Positions 51,493-60,858 of a stretch of DNA of 64,000 nucleotides are shown here, piece after piece; the stretch's first letter is position 1; the number at the start of each line of letters is the position of its first letter. Under the pieces are notes generated by a model that saw only the letters and a list, made by a program, of their open reading frames with translations, was not told where the DNA came from and searched no databases. Location of the stretch: positions 229,881 through 293,880 of the forward strand of contig NZ_JAETWB010000004.1 in the NCBI RefSeq assembly GCF_016773205.1. The letters run 5' to 3'. The stretch is from Belnapia arida (GTDB lineage: Bacteria > Pseudomonadota > Alphaproteobacteria > Acetobacterales > Acetobacteraceae). A program made the translations under genes and the position numbers.

Positions 51493-52199
51493 CGCCCGCC
51501 ACCTTCACCCGCGCCGGCTTCCGCCGCGGCGCCCTGACTGCGCTCGGCCTGACCCTCGGCCTCGCCCCCTTCGGCCTGGTTGTCGGCATGGCGGCCGATG
51601 CCAAGGGCCTCTCCCTGCTGGAGACGCTGCTGATGAGCGCCCTCGTCTTCGCTGGCACCTCGCAGCTCGTCGCCCTGCAGCTCTGGTCCGACCCGGCGCC
51701 GATCCTCGCCGCGACCCTTGCCTGCCTCGTCATCAACCTCCGCCTGGCGCCGATGGGCGCCGCCCTCGCCCCGGCGCTCGACCGGCTGAGCGGCCTCCGC
51801 CTCTGGGGCACGCTGGCCGTGCTGGTCGACAATTCCTTCGCCCTGATGGTGGCGGAGATCAGGGCCGGCCGGCGCGACGCCGCCTTCCTGCTCGGCGCCA
51901 GCCTCGCCATGTGGGCGGTCTGGATGGTGACGACCCTCCTCGGCCATGCCTTCGGCGCCGCGGTGCGGCTGCCGCCGGATCATCCGGTTTTCTTCGCCTC
52001 GGTCGCCGCGCTGATGTCGATCCTGGTGCCGCTCTGGCGCGGTTGGTCGGATGTCTTCCCCTGGTGCGTCGCCGGACTTTTGGCGCTCTGCGCCCAGGGG
52101 CTCGGCCTCGGCGCGCCCTGGCCGGTGCTGGCCGGCGCGCTCGGCGGCGCCGCGACGGGCGCGGCGTTGGACCGGCATCGTAACCGAGGCCGCGCATGA
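51489..52199 (+). CDS. azlC: AzlC-family branched-chain amino acid exporter subunit
   Basis: The large membrane subunit (236 aa) of an AzlCD-type exporter for branched-chain amino acids or analogues. It has hydrophobic segments and the family block PFGLVVGMAADAKGLSLLETL and LVFAGTSQLVALQLW. It starts at GTG 51489 within the acyltransferase stop and overlaps azlD by ATGA. Transport of leucine-type substrates is known for characterised homologues; here it is inferred. Confidence 0.88.
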   Translation: MTPATFTRAGFRRGALTALGLTLGLAPFGLVVGMAADAKGLSLLETLLMSALVFAGTSQLVALQLWSDPAPILAATLACLVINLRLAPMGAALAPALDRLSGLRLWGTLAVLVDNSFALMVAEIRAGRRDAAFLLGASLAMWAVWMVTTLLGHAFGAAVRLPPDHPVFFASVAALMSILVPLWRGWSDVFPWCVAGLLALCAQGLGLGAPWPVLAGALGGAATGAALDRHRNRGRA

Positions 52200-52498
52200 C
52201 CCTCCGCTGGGACGTGCTGGCCGCCATCCTCGGCATGGTGGCGGCAACCTTCCTTTGCCGCGCCGGGGGCTATGCCATCCTCCGGGTGACCCGGCCGCCG
52301 CCCTTTGTCCAGGCGATGCTGCAGCATTTGCCGGGCGCCATCTTCGTCGCCTTCCTCGCTCCGGCGCTGGCCCAGGGCGGCTGGCCCGCCTGGGTCGCCG
52401 GCGGATCGGCACTGCTGGTCCAGGCGCGGTTCGGGCGAATGGCGCTGTCGATCCTCACCGGCGTCGGCGTGCTCTGGGCGATCCAGGCCCTTCAATGA
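52196..52498 (+). CDS. azlD: AzlD-family exporter small subunit
   Basis: A 100-aa partner of AzlC with three to four hydrophobic segments (LAAILGMVAATFLCRAGGYA, LPGAIFVAFLAPALAQGG). AzlC and AzlD together form the export pore. Its end overlaps the tail of the DUF305 gene on the opposite strand by 7 bp. Confidence 0.88.
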   Translation: MTLRWDVLAAILGMVAATFLCRAGGYAILRVTRPPPFVQAMLQHLPGAIFVAFLAPALAQGGWPAWVAGGSALLVQARFGRMALSILTGVGVLWAIQALQ

Positions 52499-53217
52499 TG
52501 GTGGTGGTGCGCCATGCCCTCCATCCCGTGGACCATGCCGGGCTCCACCGCCACCGTCGCCGCATCGCCCTGGTAGGCGGCCGTCACCGCCCGCATCAGC
52601 GCGATCTCCTGGCTCTGGTCGGTGACGATGTCGACATTCATCAGCGCCAGGAAGCCGTTCCGCGCCGCGGGATTGGTCTGGTAGGCCCGCGCCATGTCGA
52701 GCGCCGCCTGGTGATGCACCGTCATCGCCTTGGCGAACTGCACGTCGCGCACCGAAACCGGGCCCGCGGCATCGAGCACGCCCGGGATCGGCGAGCGCAT
52801 GAAGCCCTGCCGCTGCGCCATCCCCTCGGTCGCCATCGGCTGCAGGGCGAGGCTGAACGGCCCCACCCCCAGCCGCAGCGGCGGCCGGTCGAGGTTGCGC
52901 GCCACGTCGTCGAGCAGCCCGATCTCGAAGCTCTGGTTGCGCATGATCGCCTCCGCCAGCCGCCGCAGCGCCGGGCTCCGCGCCTCGGGGTCGGCGAGGT
53001 AGTCCCGCGCCATGGTCAGCGCCCCGGCATGATGGGGCTGCATGCCGCGGATGTAGTCCCGGTCAGCCTGGATCGTCGCGGCATCGGCGGAGCCGTACCA
53101 AGTGGTCGGCACCGGCGCGCCGCCCGGCACGTAGCCTTCCTCGATCGCCGCCCGGGCCGGCGGGGCGGCGAGCAGGGCGAGGCCAATCCCGGCCAGCACC
53201 GCGTACAGGGAACGCAT
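52492..53217 (-). CDS. DUF305 secreted copper/metal-associated protein
   Basis: A 241-aa exported protein (signal peptide MRSLYAVLAGIGLALLAAPPARA). Two DUF305 repeats each contain an MQPHHAGALTMA or VHHQAALDMA-type His-His motif. The C-terminus is a natural histidine tail, GMEGMAHHHHH, which would bind metal ions. DUF305 proteins are often near copper-handling genes; the precise role is not established. A strong GAGGAGG precedes the start at 53217. It is the gene downstream of the cytochrome c/Vgb-like unit on the same strand, 56 nt away. Confidence 0.85.
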   Translation of the reverse strand: MRSLYAVLAGIGLALLAAPPARAAIEEGYVPGGAPVPTTWYGSADAATIQADRDYIRGMQPHHAGALTMARDYLADPEARSPALRRLAEAIMRNQSFEIGLLDDVARNLDRPPLRLGVGPFSLALQPMATEGMAQRQGFMRSPIPGVLDAAGPVSVRDVQFAKAMTVHHQAALDMARAYQTNPAARNGFLALMNVDIVTDQSQEIALMRAVTAAYQGDAATVAVEPGMVHGMEGMAHHHHH

Positions 53218-53273
53218 GACGGTCCTCCTCTTCTCGAAGGACCACGGAGATAGGTCTTCCCATGGTGGGAAGG

Positions 53274-53639
53274 TCAAGGGGTGCGCCGCTCCGCCAGGTA
53301 GCGCGCCACCGCGGACCGGTCGGTTGCCTCGCGCAGCCCGTTGGCGCCCATCCAGAGGCCGGGGAACATCGCCTCCGGATCGGCGAGGAAGCGCTCCAGC
53401 ATCGCCGCGTCCCAGCGCTGCCCGGCCTCGCCCGCCGCCTGCAGCACCGGCGAGTAGTCGAAGCCCGGATCGCCGCCAACCCGCCGTCCGTCCACCCCGG
53501 CGAGGTTGGGCCCCGGCCCGGCCGGTGCCCCTGCCGTCACGGCATGGCAATTGGCGCAATGACCCCGGAACACCGCCTCGCCCTCCGCCGCCGCAGCCGG
53601 CAGGGCGAGCGACAGGAGGGCCGGGAGCAGCCGCCTCAC
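53274..53639 (-). CDS. Periplasmic class I cytochrome c
   Basis: A 121-aa monohaem cytochrome c with signal peptide (RRLLPALLSLALPAAAAEGE). The haem site is CANCH, and the sixth ligand is probably the Met in GLWMGANG. It resembles soluble c550-type proteins that pass electrons to terminal oxidases. The start is GTG at 53639, overlapping the upstream Vgb-like stop (GTGA), so the two proteins are co-produced and may act together in the periplasm. Confidence 0.9.
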   Translation of the reverse strand: MRRLLPALLSLALPAAAAEGEAVFRGHCANCHAVTAGAPAGPGPNLAGVDGRRVGGDPGFDYSPVLQAAGEAGQRWDAAMLERFLADPEAMFPGLWMGANGLREATDRSAVARYLAERRTP

Positions 53640-54628
53640 AACCCGTACTGGATGCGAAGGATTCGGTCCGTGCCGCTCTCGCCGCCCCAGGCCTCGCCCG
53701 GCACGCCGTCCATCTGGCGGATATTCGCGCCCGCCCGGTCCGAGGGAAAGGACAGGAAGCTCTCATCCGCCGGGTCGAATCGCACCACCGCATTGGCGGC
53801 GAAGTCCGTCAGCCAGACCTTGTCCGACGGGTCCACCCAGACCGAATAGGCCCGCGGCCGCTGCCCCGGCAGGCGCCAGACCTTCCAGGACCCGTCGCGT
53901 GGGTCGTGCATGGAGACGTTGCCGCTGTTCCACTCGCTGATCCAGAGCCGCCCGGCGCTGTCGGACCAGACGCGGCGCGCCCCCTGGCCCGGCGTCGGCG
54001 GCTCGACGATCCGCACCCGCCCGGTCTCCGGGTCCTCGATCTGCGCCAGATGGTTGCCGGCGAGCGAGACATACCAGAGCCCGCCCTGAGGCGTCCGGGT
54101 GATGCCATAGGCGCCAGGGCCGCGCGGCGCCTCCCAGACCTGCATCGCCTCCCGCTTCGGGTCGAGGCGGCCATAGACGCCGTTCTGCCCGGTGAACCAA
54201 TAGAGCCCCTGCCGGTCGAAGACGCCGGTATTGAGGTTGGCGTTGGCGAAGCGCTCCGGCAGCCGCCAGAGCTGCACCCTGTGGTCGGCGGGATCGACCC
54301 GGGCGATGGCGTTCTGCCCGCCCTCCGTCACCCAGGCTGCCCCGTCCGGCCCACGGATGACGCCATGCGGTGCCGCCCCCTCGCCGAGCCTCACCACGCG
54401 GATCGAGCCGTCGCGCGGGTTGAGCCGATTCAGCGTGCCGTTGCGCTGGCCGCAGAACCACATCGTCCCGTCCCCCGCCGCCGTCACGTCGCGGGAGCCG
54501 ACGCGGCTGCTGCCCGGTGTCGTCGCATCGAACCAGGTGAGGCGAAAGCCGGGCGGTACCGCGGCCGCGGCACGGCCCGCAGCCAGGGCGAGGCCGGTGC
54601 CCAGGGCAAGGAGTTCACGACGCTGCAT
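53636..54628 (-). CDS. Vgb-like (streptogramin lyase family) beta-propeller protein
   Basis: A 330-aa exported beta-propeller with repeated blades such as DGTMWFCGQRNGTLNRL, DGAAWVTEGGQNAIARVDP and RLWISEWNSGNVSM. True virginiamycin B lyase linearises streptogramin antibiotics, but most members have other or unknown roles, and this one is periplasmic (twin-Arg-like leader MQRRELLALGTGLALAAG). The ATG at 54628 has GGAGG 8 nt upstream. It overlaps the cytochrome c gene, suggesting a redox-linked function rather than antibiotic resistance. Confidence 0.8.
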   Translation of the reverse strand: MQRRELLALGTGLALAAGRAAAAVPPGFRLTWFDATTPGSSRVGSRDVTAAGDGTMWFCGQRNGTLNRLNPRDGSIRVVRLGEGAAPHGVIRGPDGAAWVTEGGQNAIARVDPADHRVQLWRLPERFANANLNTGVFDRQGLYWFTGQNGVYGRLDPKREAMQVWEAPRGPGAYGITRTPQGGLWYVSLAGNHLAQIEDPETGRVRIVEPPTPGQGARRVWSDSAGRLWISEWNSGNVSMHDPRDGSWKVWRLPGQRPRAYSVWVDPSDKVWLTDFAANAVVRFDPADESFLSFPSDRAGANIRQMDGVPGEAWGGESGTDRILRIQYGL

Positions 54629-54690
54629 CGTTCCAACCTCCGGATTGCGCGAAGGTAATGCTAACACCCGGCAGCGACCGTGCCGAACTT

Positions 54691-57183
54691 CTATTCCGCC
54701 GCCTTCGCCTCGCCCTTCTTCGCCGGCGCCTTGGGCGGCGCCTCGTCCTCCGCCTCCTCCGGCGGCTTGGCCGAACGTTCCAGCGGCCCCAGCGGCTGGT
54801 GCGGTATGTTGATGCCCATCTCGTAGAAACGCCGCTTCACCCGCCGCATCATCTCGCGCTGCACCGGCCAGCGCTGCGTCGGCTCGGTGCGGACGCGCCC
54901 ACGGATCTGCACGCCTACCTGGCCCAGGCTGTCGACGCCCCAGAAGTCGAACTCGTCTCGGATCGCCGTCTTGAACCGTGCCTCACTCCGCATCTCGGCG
55001 ACGATCTCCTTGATCGCCGCCCCGGCCCGGTCGGTGTCCGTCTCGTAGGCGACCAGGATGTCGACCATGGCGAAGGCGAAGTCGCGGGTGCTGTTGGTCA
55101 CGGTCGTGACCGTCGAGAAGGGCACGATGTGGATCGACCCGTCGCCATCCCGCAGCTTGATCGAGCGGATCGAGAGATGCTCAACCACGCCCCCCTTGCC
55201 GCCGACATTGACCACGTCGCCCACCGCGACGGCGTCCTCAAGCAGCAGGAAGACGCCGGTGATGACGTCCTTCACCAGCGTCTGCGAGCCGAAGCCGATG
55301 GCGAGGCCGACGACGCCGGCGCCGGCCAGCAGCGGCGCCACGTTGAGCCCGAGCTGCGACAGCGCGTTCAGCACGACGAAGACGAGGATGAAGACCCCGA
55401 GCACCGTCCGCAGCATCGGCAGCAGCGTCCGCACCCGGGCGCTGCGGGCGGCATGGCTGTCGCGTGCGAGGCGCGTCAACCGCCGCTGGATGGAGGAGTT
55501 GGCCACTTCCCACACCACCAGCGCCAGCAGCAGCGTGCAGGCGATGTTGAACAGCGTCTGCACCAGCCGGTTGCCGAGCGTCCCGTCACGGAACCAGGCC
55601 AGCGCGCCGAGCCCCCAGGTCTCCAGCAGCAGCACCGTCGCCGCCGCGCCGATCACCACGGAGACGGCGGCGCGGACCGGCGGCACATAGGTCGCCGCCC
55701 GCGCCGGCAGGCCGGGCCAGCGCTTCGCCAGGTCATGCGTCGGATCGAGCAGCCGGTCGGTGAGGCGGATGAAGCCCTCGTCCAGCGCCTTGGCGACGCC
55801 GACGACCAGCAGCGTCAGCGCCGTGCCCCAGGCCAGCCGCTGGAAGCCGTTCTCCAGCGCCAGCGCCCAGACCATCCAGCCGGCCACCAGCCAGAGGATG
55901 ACCATGACGTGCCAGATCTCGGCCAGCCGGTTGCGCAGGCCGCGCAGCACCAGGCGCGTGCGGTCCGGCGTCTCGCCCGGCTCCAGCGGCGAGGCGCGCA
56001 GCACGGAGGCCACCGCCTCGCGCTGCTGCAGCACCAGCCGCACCAGCAGCATCGAGTTGACCAGCAGGGTGACGTTGATGATGGCGTCGTAGGCCGCCCA
56101 GGGCAGGCCCAGGAACAGCCCCGCCTCGGCCACCACATAGCCGCCGACGCCGACCAGCATCAGCCGCCGCAGCCAGCCGATGCTGGCCGCCGCCGCCTGC
56201 TGCGAGCAGGGGATCAGCCGCAGGTGGTTGGAGGCCGGCGAGAGCAGCGCCCGCGCCAGGGCATAGGCCGTGCGCGAGCCCATATAGACATGGGCAATCA
56301 TCAGCCCGACCAGCCGCGTGGTCGGTAGCGGCTTCACCAGCCCGAACAGCCCGTAGACCGTGAGCCCGAACGCGGCGATCGGTAGCAGGTCGAGCAGCAG
56401 GCGCAGCAGCACCAGCGGCATGCGCTTCAGCCAGGTCCATTTCTCGTGCTCGCGCGGCGCCGCGGCATCCAGCCAGCGCCGCAGCCGCCCGAAGGCACGG
56501 GTGACCATCGCTTCCGCCACCAGGCCGAGCCCGATCAGCAGCAGCAGCTTCCAGGCCGCGTCCAGCATGCGGGTCTGCGCCACCGGGTCGGCCGCGAGCT
56601 GCACCGTCGCTTCCCACAGCGCCGGCAGGTCCGCCATGGAGCGGACCGCATCGAGCAGGCTGTCGGCCATGGCGCCGATCCGGCCGGAAAGGCCCGTCAG
56701 CAGCTGCGCGCCGACCGTATTGGGCGCGATCAGCGGCTCGGCCGGCGCGGCATCGGCCGCCGGGGCGGGGGAAGGCGCCGGCGCGGCGGGTGGGGCGGCG
56801 GGCTTCGCCGCCTGACCCGCCCCTTGGGGCGGGCTCGCTTCCGCCCCGTCCGCCTCGGCCCGTGCGGCCTCGCCGGCCGGGGTGGAAGCGGGGTTCGGCG
56901 CCGGATCGGCCGCCGCCGGTGCCGCGGCGCGCCCGGCCTGCGGCAGGGACCCCTCGCCGGCGGTCCCCCCATTGGCCCGGCTGGCCGCCGCCAGCGCCTC
57001 CAGCGTGCGCAGGAATTCCGCCCGGCGGCCCGGGTCCTGCAGCAGCGAGGTCAACCGGTCGATATCCTCGGCATTGAGGCTGGCCGGGGCTGCGGCCGGC
57101 CGTGCCTGGGGCGCGGGTGCCTGGGCCAGGGCAGGGCCTGCGAGCAGGAGCAGCAGCACAGGGATGATGCGGAACAAGCTCAT
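54691..57183 (-). CDS. MscS-family mechanosensitive channel, large form
   Basis: An 830-aa membrane channel that opens under membrane tension. A signal peptide precedes a Pro/Ala-rich periplasmic region (about 25-150). Multiple transmembrane helices follow, then the pore-lining helix and beta domain: AGVVGLAIGFGSQTLVKDVI, FLLLEDAVAVGDVV, and VEHLSIRSIKLRDGDGSIHI are MscS landmarks. The C-terminus is Lys/Glu/Ala-rich. It is of the large YbdG/MscK/MscM-like group. Divergent from the HIG1 gene. Confidence 0.92.
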   Translation of the reverse strand: MSLFRIIPVLLLLLAGPALAQAPAPQARPAAAPASLNAEDIDRLTSLLQDPGRRAEFLRTLEALAAASRANGGTAGEGSLPQAGRAAAPAAADPAPNPASTPAGEAARAEADGAEASPPQGAGQAAKPAAPPAAPAPSPAPAADAAPAEPLIAPNTVGAQLLTGLSGRIGAMADSLLDAVRSMADLPALWEATVQLAADPVAQTRMLDAAWKLLLLIGLGLVAEAMVTRAFGRLRRWLDAAAPREHEKWTWLKRMPLVLLRLLLDLLPIAAFGLTVYGLFGLVKPLPTTRLVGLMIAHVYMGSRTAYALARALLSPASNHLRLIPCSQQAAAASIGWLRRLMLVGVGGYVVAEAGLFLGLPWAAYDAIINVTLLVNSMLLVRLVLQQREAVASVLRASPLEPGETPDRTRLVLRGLRNRLAEIWHVMVILWLVAGWMVWALALENGFQRLAWGTALTLLVVGVAKALDEGFIRLTDRLLDPTHDLAKRWPGLPARAATYVPPVRAAVSVVIGAAATVLLLETWGLGALAWFRDGTLGNRLVQTLFNIACTLLLALVVWEVANSSIQRRLTRLARDSHAARSARVRTLLPMLRTVLGVFILVFVVLNALSQLGLNVAPLLAGAGVVGLAIGFGSQTLVKDVITGVFLLLEDAVAVGDVVNVGGKGGVVEHLSIRSIKLRDGDGSIHIVPFSTVTTVTNSTRDFAFAMVDILVAYETDTDRAGAAIKEIVAEMRSEARFKTAIRDEFDFWGVDSLGQVGVQIRGRVRTEPTQRWPVQREMMRRVKRRFYEMGINIPHQPLGPLERSAKPPEEAEDEAPPKAPAKKGEAKAAE

Positions 57184-57269
57184 GGGGCCGGCAGCAACCC
57201 CATCCCCCGGCCCGGGTCAAGCGTTGAGCGCGGCATTGTAACCCGCAGTAAAGCGTTTACCTGGGAGGG

Positions 57270-57464
57270 ATGAAGACCATCCTGACCATCCTGGTCGCCC
57301 TTGGCATGCTGGCGACCCTCGGCACGCTCTTTGCCGGCATGCTCGGCCTGGCGCGGGGCGACGGCAGTGGGGAACGCTCCAACCTCCTGATGCGCTGGCG
57401 CGTGGTGATCCAGGGCATCACGCTGCTGCTATTTGCCCTGCTGCTTGCGGTTTCCCGCGGCTAG
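57270..57464 (+). CDS. HIG1-domain twin-transmembrane protein
   Basis: A 64-aa membrane protein with two helices and the conserved linker RGDGSGERSNLLMRWRVVIQG, the bacterial HIG1 (Rcf1-like) signature. Mitochondrial homologues associate with cytochrome c oxidase and respiratory supercomplexes; bacterial function is probably similar but little tested. GGGAGGG lies almost directly against the ATG. Confidence 0.88.
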   Translation: MKTILTILVALGMLATLGTLFAGMLGLARGDGSGERSNLLMRWRVVIQGITLLLFALLLAVSRG

Positions 57465-57481
57465 CAGCGGGCCGGGCCGCT

Positions 57482-57511
57482 TTGACAGGGTGCGCCGGGC
57501 CGACCTATTTT
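57482..57511 (+). promoter_or_regulatory. sigma70 promoter of etfBA
   Basis: A perfect TTGACA (57482-57487) and TATTTT (57506-57511) are separated by 18 bp, the best promoter in the window. Transcription should begin near 57518, leaving a leader of about 135 nt before etfB. Confidence 0.75.
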
Positions 57512-57524
57512 GCCGCGGAATTTT

Positions 57525-57540
57525 CGGGGGTGCTCCCCCG
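57525..57540 (+). other. GC hairpin in the etfB leader
   Basis: CGGGGG (57525-57530) pairs with CCCCCG (57535-57540) around a TGCT loop right after the predicted transcription start. It could protect the 5' end of the mRNA; there is no T-run, so it is not an obvious terminator. Confidence 0.4.
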
Positions 57541-57651
57541 CTGACGTATCGGTCCGGGGGATAGGGTCGTGCCATGCCCCCGTGATCGGCTCCGCCGCCC
57601 GTACGGGGCGCCGGGGGAATCATCAACAGCACGCAGGAAACGGCAGAGGCG

Positions 57652-58401
57652 ATGAAGCTCCTCGTCCCCGTCAAGCGGGTCGTCGATTACAACGTGAAGG
57701 TCCGCGTCAAGGCGGATCATACCGGCGTCGAGACCGCAAACGTCAAGATGTCGATGAACCCCTTCGACGAGATTGCCGTCGAGGAAGCGGTGCGCCTGAA
57801 GGAGAAGGGTGCGGCGACCGAGATCATCGCCGTCTCCGCCGGCCCGACCGCCTGCCAGGAGCAGATCCGCACCGCGCTGGCCATGGGTGCCGATCGCGGC
57901 ATCCTGATTGAGCATGACGGCATCCTGGAGCCGCTGGCGGTGGCCAAGCTGCTCAAGGCCGTTATCGCCAAGGAGAGCCCGGACCTCGTCATCCTCGGCA
58001 AGCAGGCGATCGACGACGACATGAACGCCACCGGCCAGATGCTGGCGGCGCTGCTCGGCTGGCCGCAGGGCACTTACGCCTCGAAGGTCGAGCCCGCCGA
58101 TGGCGGCATTAAGGTGACACGCGAGGTCGATGGCGGCCTTGAGCGCCTGCAGCTCAAGCTGCCGGCGATCGTCACCACCGATCTCCGTTTGAACGAGCCG
58201 CGCTACGCCTCGCTGCCCAACATCATGAAGGCGCGCAAGAAGCCGATCGAGACGCTGAAGCCGGCCGATCTCGGCGTCGATGTCTCGCCGCGCCTCACGG
58301 TGCTCAAGGTGGAGGAGCCGCCGAAGCGCCAAGCCGGCAAGAAGGTCGGTTCGGTGCAGGAACTCGTCGAGAAGCTGCGCAACGAAGCGAAGGTGATCTG
58401 A
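57652..58401 (+). CDS. etfB: Electron transfer flavoprotein beta subunit
   Basis: The AMP-binding subunit (249 aa) of ETF, which carries electrons from acyl-CoA and other dehydrogenases to ETF-ubiquinone oxidoreductase. It starts [20 protein letters not shown], with [20 protein letters not shown] and the recognition block [36 protein letters not shown] is near the C-terminus. etfA follows after 2 nt and a 3-hydroxyacyl-CoA dehydrogenase after that. Confidence 0.96.
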   Translation: MKLLVPVKRVVDYNVKVRVKADHTGVETANVKMSMNPFDEIAVEEAVRLKEKGAATEIIAVSAGPTACQEQIRTALAMGADRGILIEHDGILEPLAVAKLLKAVIAKESPDLVILGKQAIDDDMNATGQMLAALLGWPQGTYASKVEPADGGIKVTREVDGGLERLQLKLPAIVTTDLRLNEPRYASLPNIMKARKKPIETLKPADLGVDVSPRLTVLKVEEPPKRQAGKKVGSVQELVEKLRNEAKVI

Positions 58402-58403
58402 CC

Positions 58404-59333
58404 ATGGCAGTCCTGGTTCTGGCCGACCATGACGGGTCGGCGGTGACGCAGCCGACCCGCAGTGCCGTCGCGGCGGCAAGCAAGCTCGGCGACGTGACGG
58501 TGCTGGTCCTCGGCCCACGCACCGCGGCCGACAGCGCCGCCAAGGTCGCCGGCGTGGCGAAGGTCCTCCATACCGAGGACGTGCTCTACGCCAATGGCCT
58601 CGCCGAGCCGCTGGCCGCCCTGCTGGTCGCGATGGCGCCCGAGTATTCCCACCTGCTGGCCCCGGCCTCGGCCGCCGGCAAGAACGTGATGCCGCGCCTC
58701 GCCGCCCTGCTCGACGTGCAGGTGATCTCGGACATCGCCGACGTCGTCGATGCCGACACCTTCGTCCGTCCGATCTATGCCGGCAACGCGCTGGCGACGG
58801 TGAAGTCGGCCGACCCGAAGAAGGTCATCACCGTCCGTGCCGCGAGCTTCGACCCGGCCGCCGCCGAGGGCGGCAGCGCCGCCGTCGAGGCCGCGCCGAA
58901 GGGCGAGGACCCCGGCCTGTCCAACTTCCTCGGCGCCGAGATCGCCAAGTCCGAGCGGCCGGAGCTGACGGCAGCGAAGGTCGTCGTCTCCGGCGGTCGC
59001 GCCATGGGCTCGGCGGAGAATTTCCACATCATCGAGAGCGTGGCCGACAAGCTCGGCGCCGCGGTCGGCGCCTCCCGCGCCGCGGTCGATGCCGGCTATG
59101 CGCCGAACGACCATCAGGTCGGCCAGACCGGCAAGATCGTGGCTCCCGACCTCTACATCGCCGTCGGCATCTCGGGCGCCATCCAGCATCTGGCGGGGAT
59201 GAAGGACAGCAAGGTCATCGTCGCCATCAACAAGGACGAGGAGGCGCCGATCTTCTCGGTGGCCGATTACGGCCTGGTCGGCGACCTGTTCAAGGTCATG
59301 CCGGAATTCGAGTCCGAGCTGGCGAAGAAGTAG
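58404..59333 (+). CDS. etfA: Electron transfer flavoprotein alpha subunit
   Basis: The FAD-binding subunit (309 aa) of ETF. The C-terminal FAD domain shows [34 protein letters not shown] and [20 protein letters not shown], the family hallmark. It is in the same transcript as etfB and the following dehydrogenase, linking ETF to beta-oxidation. Confidence 0.96.
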   Translation: MAVLVLADHDGSAVTQPTRSAVAAASKLGDVTVLVLGPRTAADSAAKVAGVAKVLHTEDVLYANGLAEPLAALLVAMAPEYSHLLAPASAAGKNVMPRLAALLDVQVISDIADVVDADTFVRPIYAGNALATVKSADPKKVITVRAASFDPAAAEGGSAAVEAAPKGEDPGLSNFLGAEIAKSERPELTAAKVVVSGGRAMGSAENFHIIESVADKLGAAVGASRAAVDAGYAPNDHQVGQTGKIVAPDLYIAVGISGAIQHLAGMKDSKVIVAINKDEEAPIFSVADYGLVGDLFKVMPEFESELAKK

Positions 59334-59336
59334 GCC

Positions 59337-60215
59337 ATGGCGGAGGTCAAGAAGCTCGGCGTCATCGGCGCCGGGCTGATGGGCAACGGCATCGCGCATG
59401 TCGCGGCCCTCTCCGGCGTGCCGGTCGCGCTGGTCGACGTGAACCCGGCGGCGCTCGAGAAGGCTTTGGCGACCATCGGCAAGAACCTCGACCGCCAGGC
59501 CTCGAAGGGTGGCATCGCGGCCGGAGCCAAGGAGGAGGCGCTGGGGCGCATCTCCTCCGGCACCGACTACGCCGCCTTCGCCGACTGCGATCTCGTCATC
59601 GAGGCGGCGACCGAGAACGAGGAGATCAAGAAGAAGATTTTTGCGAGTGTCTGCCCGATCCTCAGGGCGGATGCGATCCTCGCCAGCAATACGTCTTCGA
59701 TCCCCATTACCCGCCTCGGCGCGGCGACGGACCGGCCGGGCCGCTTCGTCGGCATGCACTTCTTCAACCCGGTGCCGATGATGAAGTTGGTTGAGGTCAT
59801 CAGCGGCCTCGCCACGGAGGATGCGACCGTCGCTGCCGTCACGGCGCTCGCCGAGCGGATGGGCAAGACGGTGGTGGCGGCGGCCGACTACCCGGCCTTC
59901 GTCGTCAACCGCATCCTTTGCCCGATGCTGAACGAGGCGATCTTCGCGCTGATGGAGGGTGTCGGCGACGTGGCGGCGATCGATGCCGGCATGAAGCTCG
60001 GCGCCAACCACCCGATGGGGCCGCTGGAGCTCAGCGACTTCGTCGGCCTCGACACGCTCTACAGCGTGCTCAAGGTACTGCATGAGGGGCTGGGTGACCC
60101 GAAGTACCGGCCCTGTCCGCTGCTTGCCAAATACGTCGAGGCGGGCTGGCTCGGCCGCAAGTCTGGCCGCGGCTTCTACGACTACTCGACCAACCCGCCG
60201 ACGCCGACGCGGTAG
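59337..60215 (+). CDS. 3-hydroxybutyryl-CoA dehydrogenase
   Basis: Oxidises 3-hydroxyacyl-CoA to 3-ketoacyl-CoA with NAD(P)+ (EC 1.1.1.157/35). The 292-aa protein has the cofactor loop [18 protein letters not shown], the Ser-rich [11 protein letters not shown], the catalytic His in [16 protein letters not shown] and the signature [15 protein letters not shown]. It starts 3 nt after etfA, a common grouping in Alphaproteobacteria. A strong hairpin ends the unit. Confidence 0.94.
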   Translation: MAEVKKLGVIGAGLMGNGIAHVAALSGVPVALVDVNPAALEKALATIGKNLDRQASKGGIAAGAKEEALGRISSGTDYAAFADCDLVIEAATENEEIKKKIFASVCPILRADAILASNTSSIPITRLGAATDRPGRFVGMHFFNPVPMMKLVEVISGLATEDATVAAVTALAERMGKTVVAAADYPAFVVNRILCPMLNEAIFALMEGVGDVAAIDAGMKLGANHPMGPLELSDFVGLDTLYSVLKVLHEGLGDPKYRPCPLLAKYVEAGWLGRKSGRGFYDYSTNPPTPTR

Positions 60216-60221
60216 GGCGAA

Positions 60222-60245
60222 GGCCGGGCGGTTTGCCGCCCGGCC
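60222..60245. terminator. Hairpin terminator between convergent genes
   Basis: GGCCGGGCGG (60222-60231) and CCGCCCGGCC (60236-60245) form a perfect 10-bp stem with loop TTTG, 6 nt past the dehydrogenase stop and 8 nt before the end of the PNPOx-like gene. It can act in both directions; no T-run on either side. Confidence 0.7.
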
Positions 60246-60253
60246 ATGGCGCC

Positions 60254-60769
60254 TCATCCGGCCTTCTTGGTGAAGTCGACCTTGTCGTTTTCGCCGGGAT
60301 GCGGCGGCTCGCCGGTCGTGACGGCCTTGATGTAGCCATAGGCATGGACAAGCGTGCTACTCGGGCTGTCCCAGTACTCGGCGCCCTGACATTCAACGCG
60401 GATCAGCTCGATCTTAGGGTCCTCGGCACCGGCCGGGAACCACACGCGCAGCGGCTCGCTCCAGAGCGCCTTCTGCTTCGCCACGTCCTTCACCACCTCG
60501 GCCATGCCGTAGATGGAGACGTAGTTCTGGCTGCTGGGGTCGGAGAAGGCGAGGAGGACGCGGCCGTCATCCTTGGCCTCGCCGGTCACCGGGCTGCCGG
60601 CGCTGGCGAAGAACCAAAGCACGCCGTCGAACTCCTTGTTGACCGCGCGCATCGGCCGGCCGCGGAAGCGGCCTTCGCCGTCCTGCGTGACCATCATGGT
60701 CACGTCGATGTCCTTGATCATTTCCCAGACCTTGCGCTTGGCCTCGGCATCGCTGCGGGTTTCCGGCAT
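60254..60769 (-). CDS. Pyridoxamine-phosphate-oxidase-like flavin-binding protein
   Basis: A 171-aa split-barrel protein of the general stress protein 26 (PNPOx-like) group. KDIDVTMMVTQDGEGRFRGR, DGVLWFFASAGSPVTGEAK and VSIYGMAEVVKDVAKQKALW are typical. It probably binds FMN or a related cofactor; no PLP-synthesis role is implied. The ATG at 60769 has GGAGG 6 nt upstream. Confidence 0.85.
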   Translation of the reverse strand: MPETRSDAEAKRKVWEMIKDIDVTMMVTQDGEGRFRGRPMRAVNKEFDGVLWFFASAGSPVTGEAKDDGRVLLAFSDPSSQNYVSIYGMAEVVKDVAKQKALWSEPLRVWFPAGAEDPKIELIRVECQGAEYWDSPSSTLVHAYGYIKAVTTGEPPHPGENDKVDFTKKAG

Positions 60770-60858
60770 GGTAGCCTCCGTTTCGGGATATCGGGGGACC
60801 AACGAGTTGGGCGGCGGCCGGTTGCAGGCGGCTTGCCCACGGCATAGCCTCCGCGGGC

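Noticed and set aside
53636..54628. Virginiamycin B lyase (antibiotic resistance) call for the propeller protein
   Set aside because: The fold matches, but the exported location and coupling to a cytochrome c gene argue for a different role; family membership alone does not show resistance.
58203..60257. A 684-codon open frame on the minus strand
   Set aside because: Antisense to etfBA and the dehydrogenase, rich in Arg/His/Asp without any motif; a GC-strand artefact.
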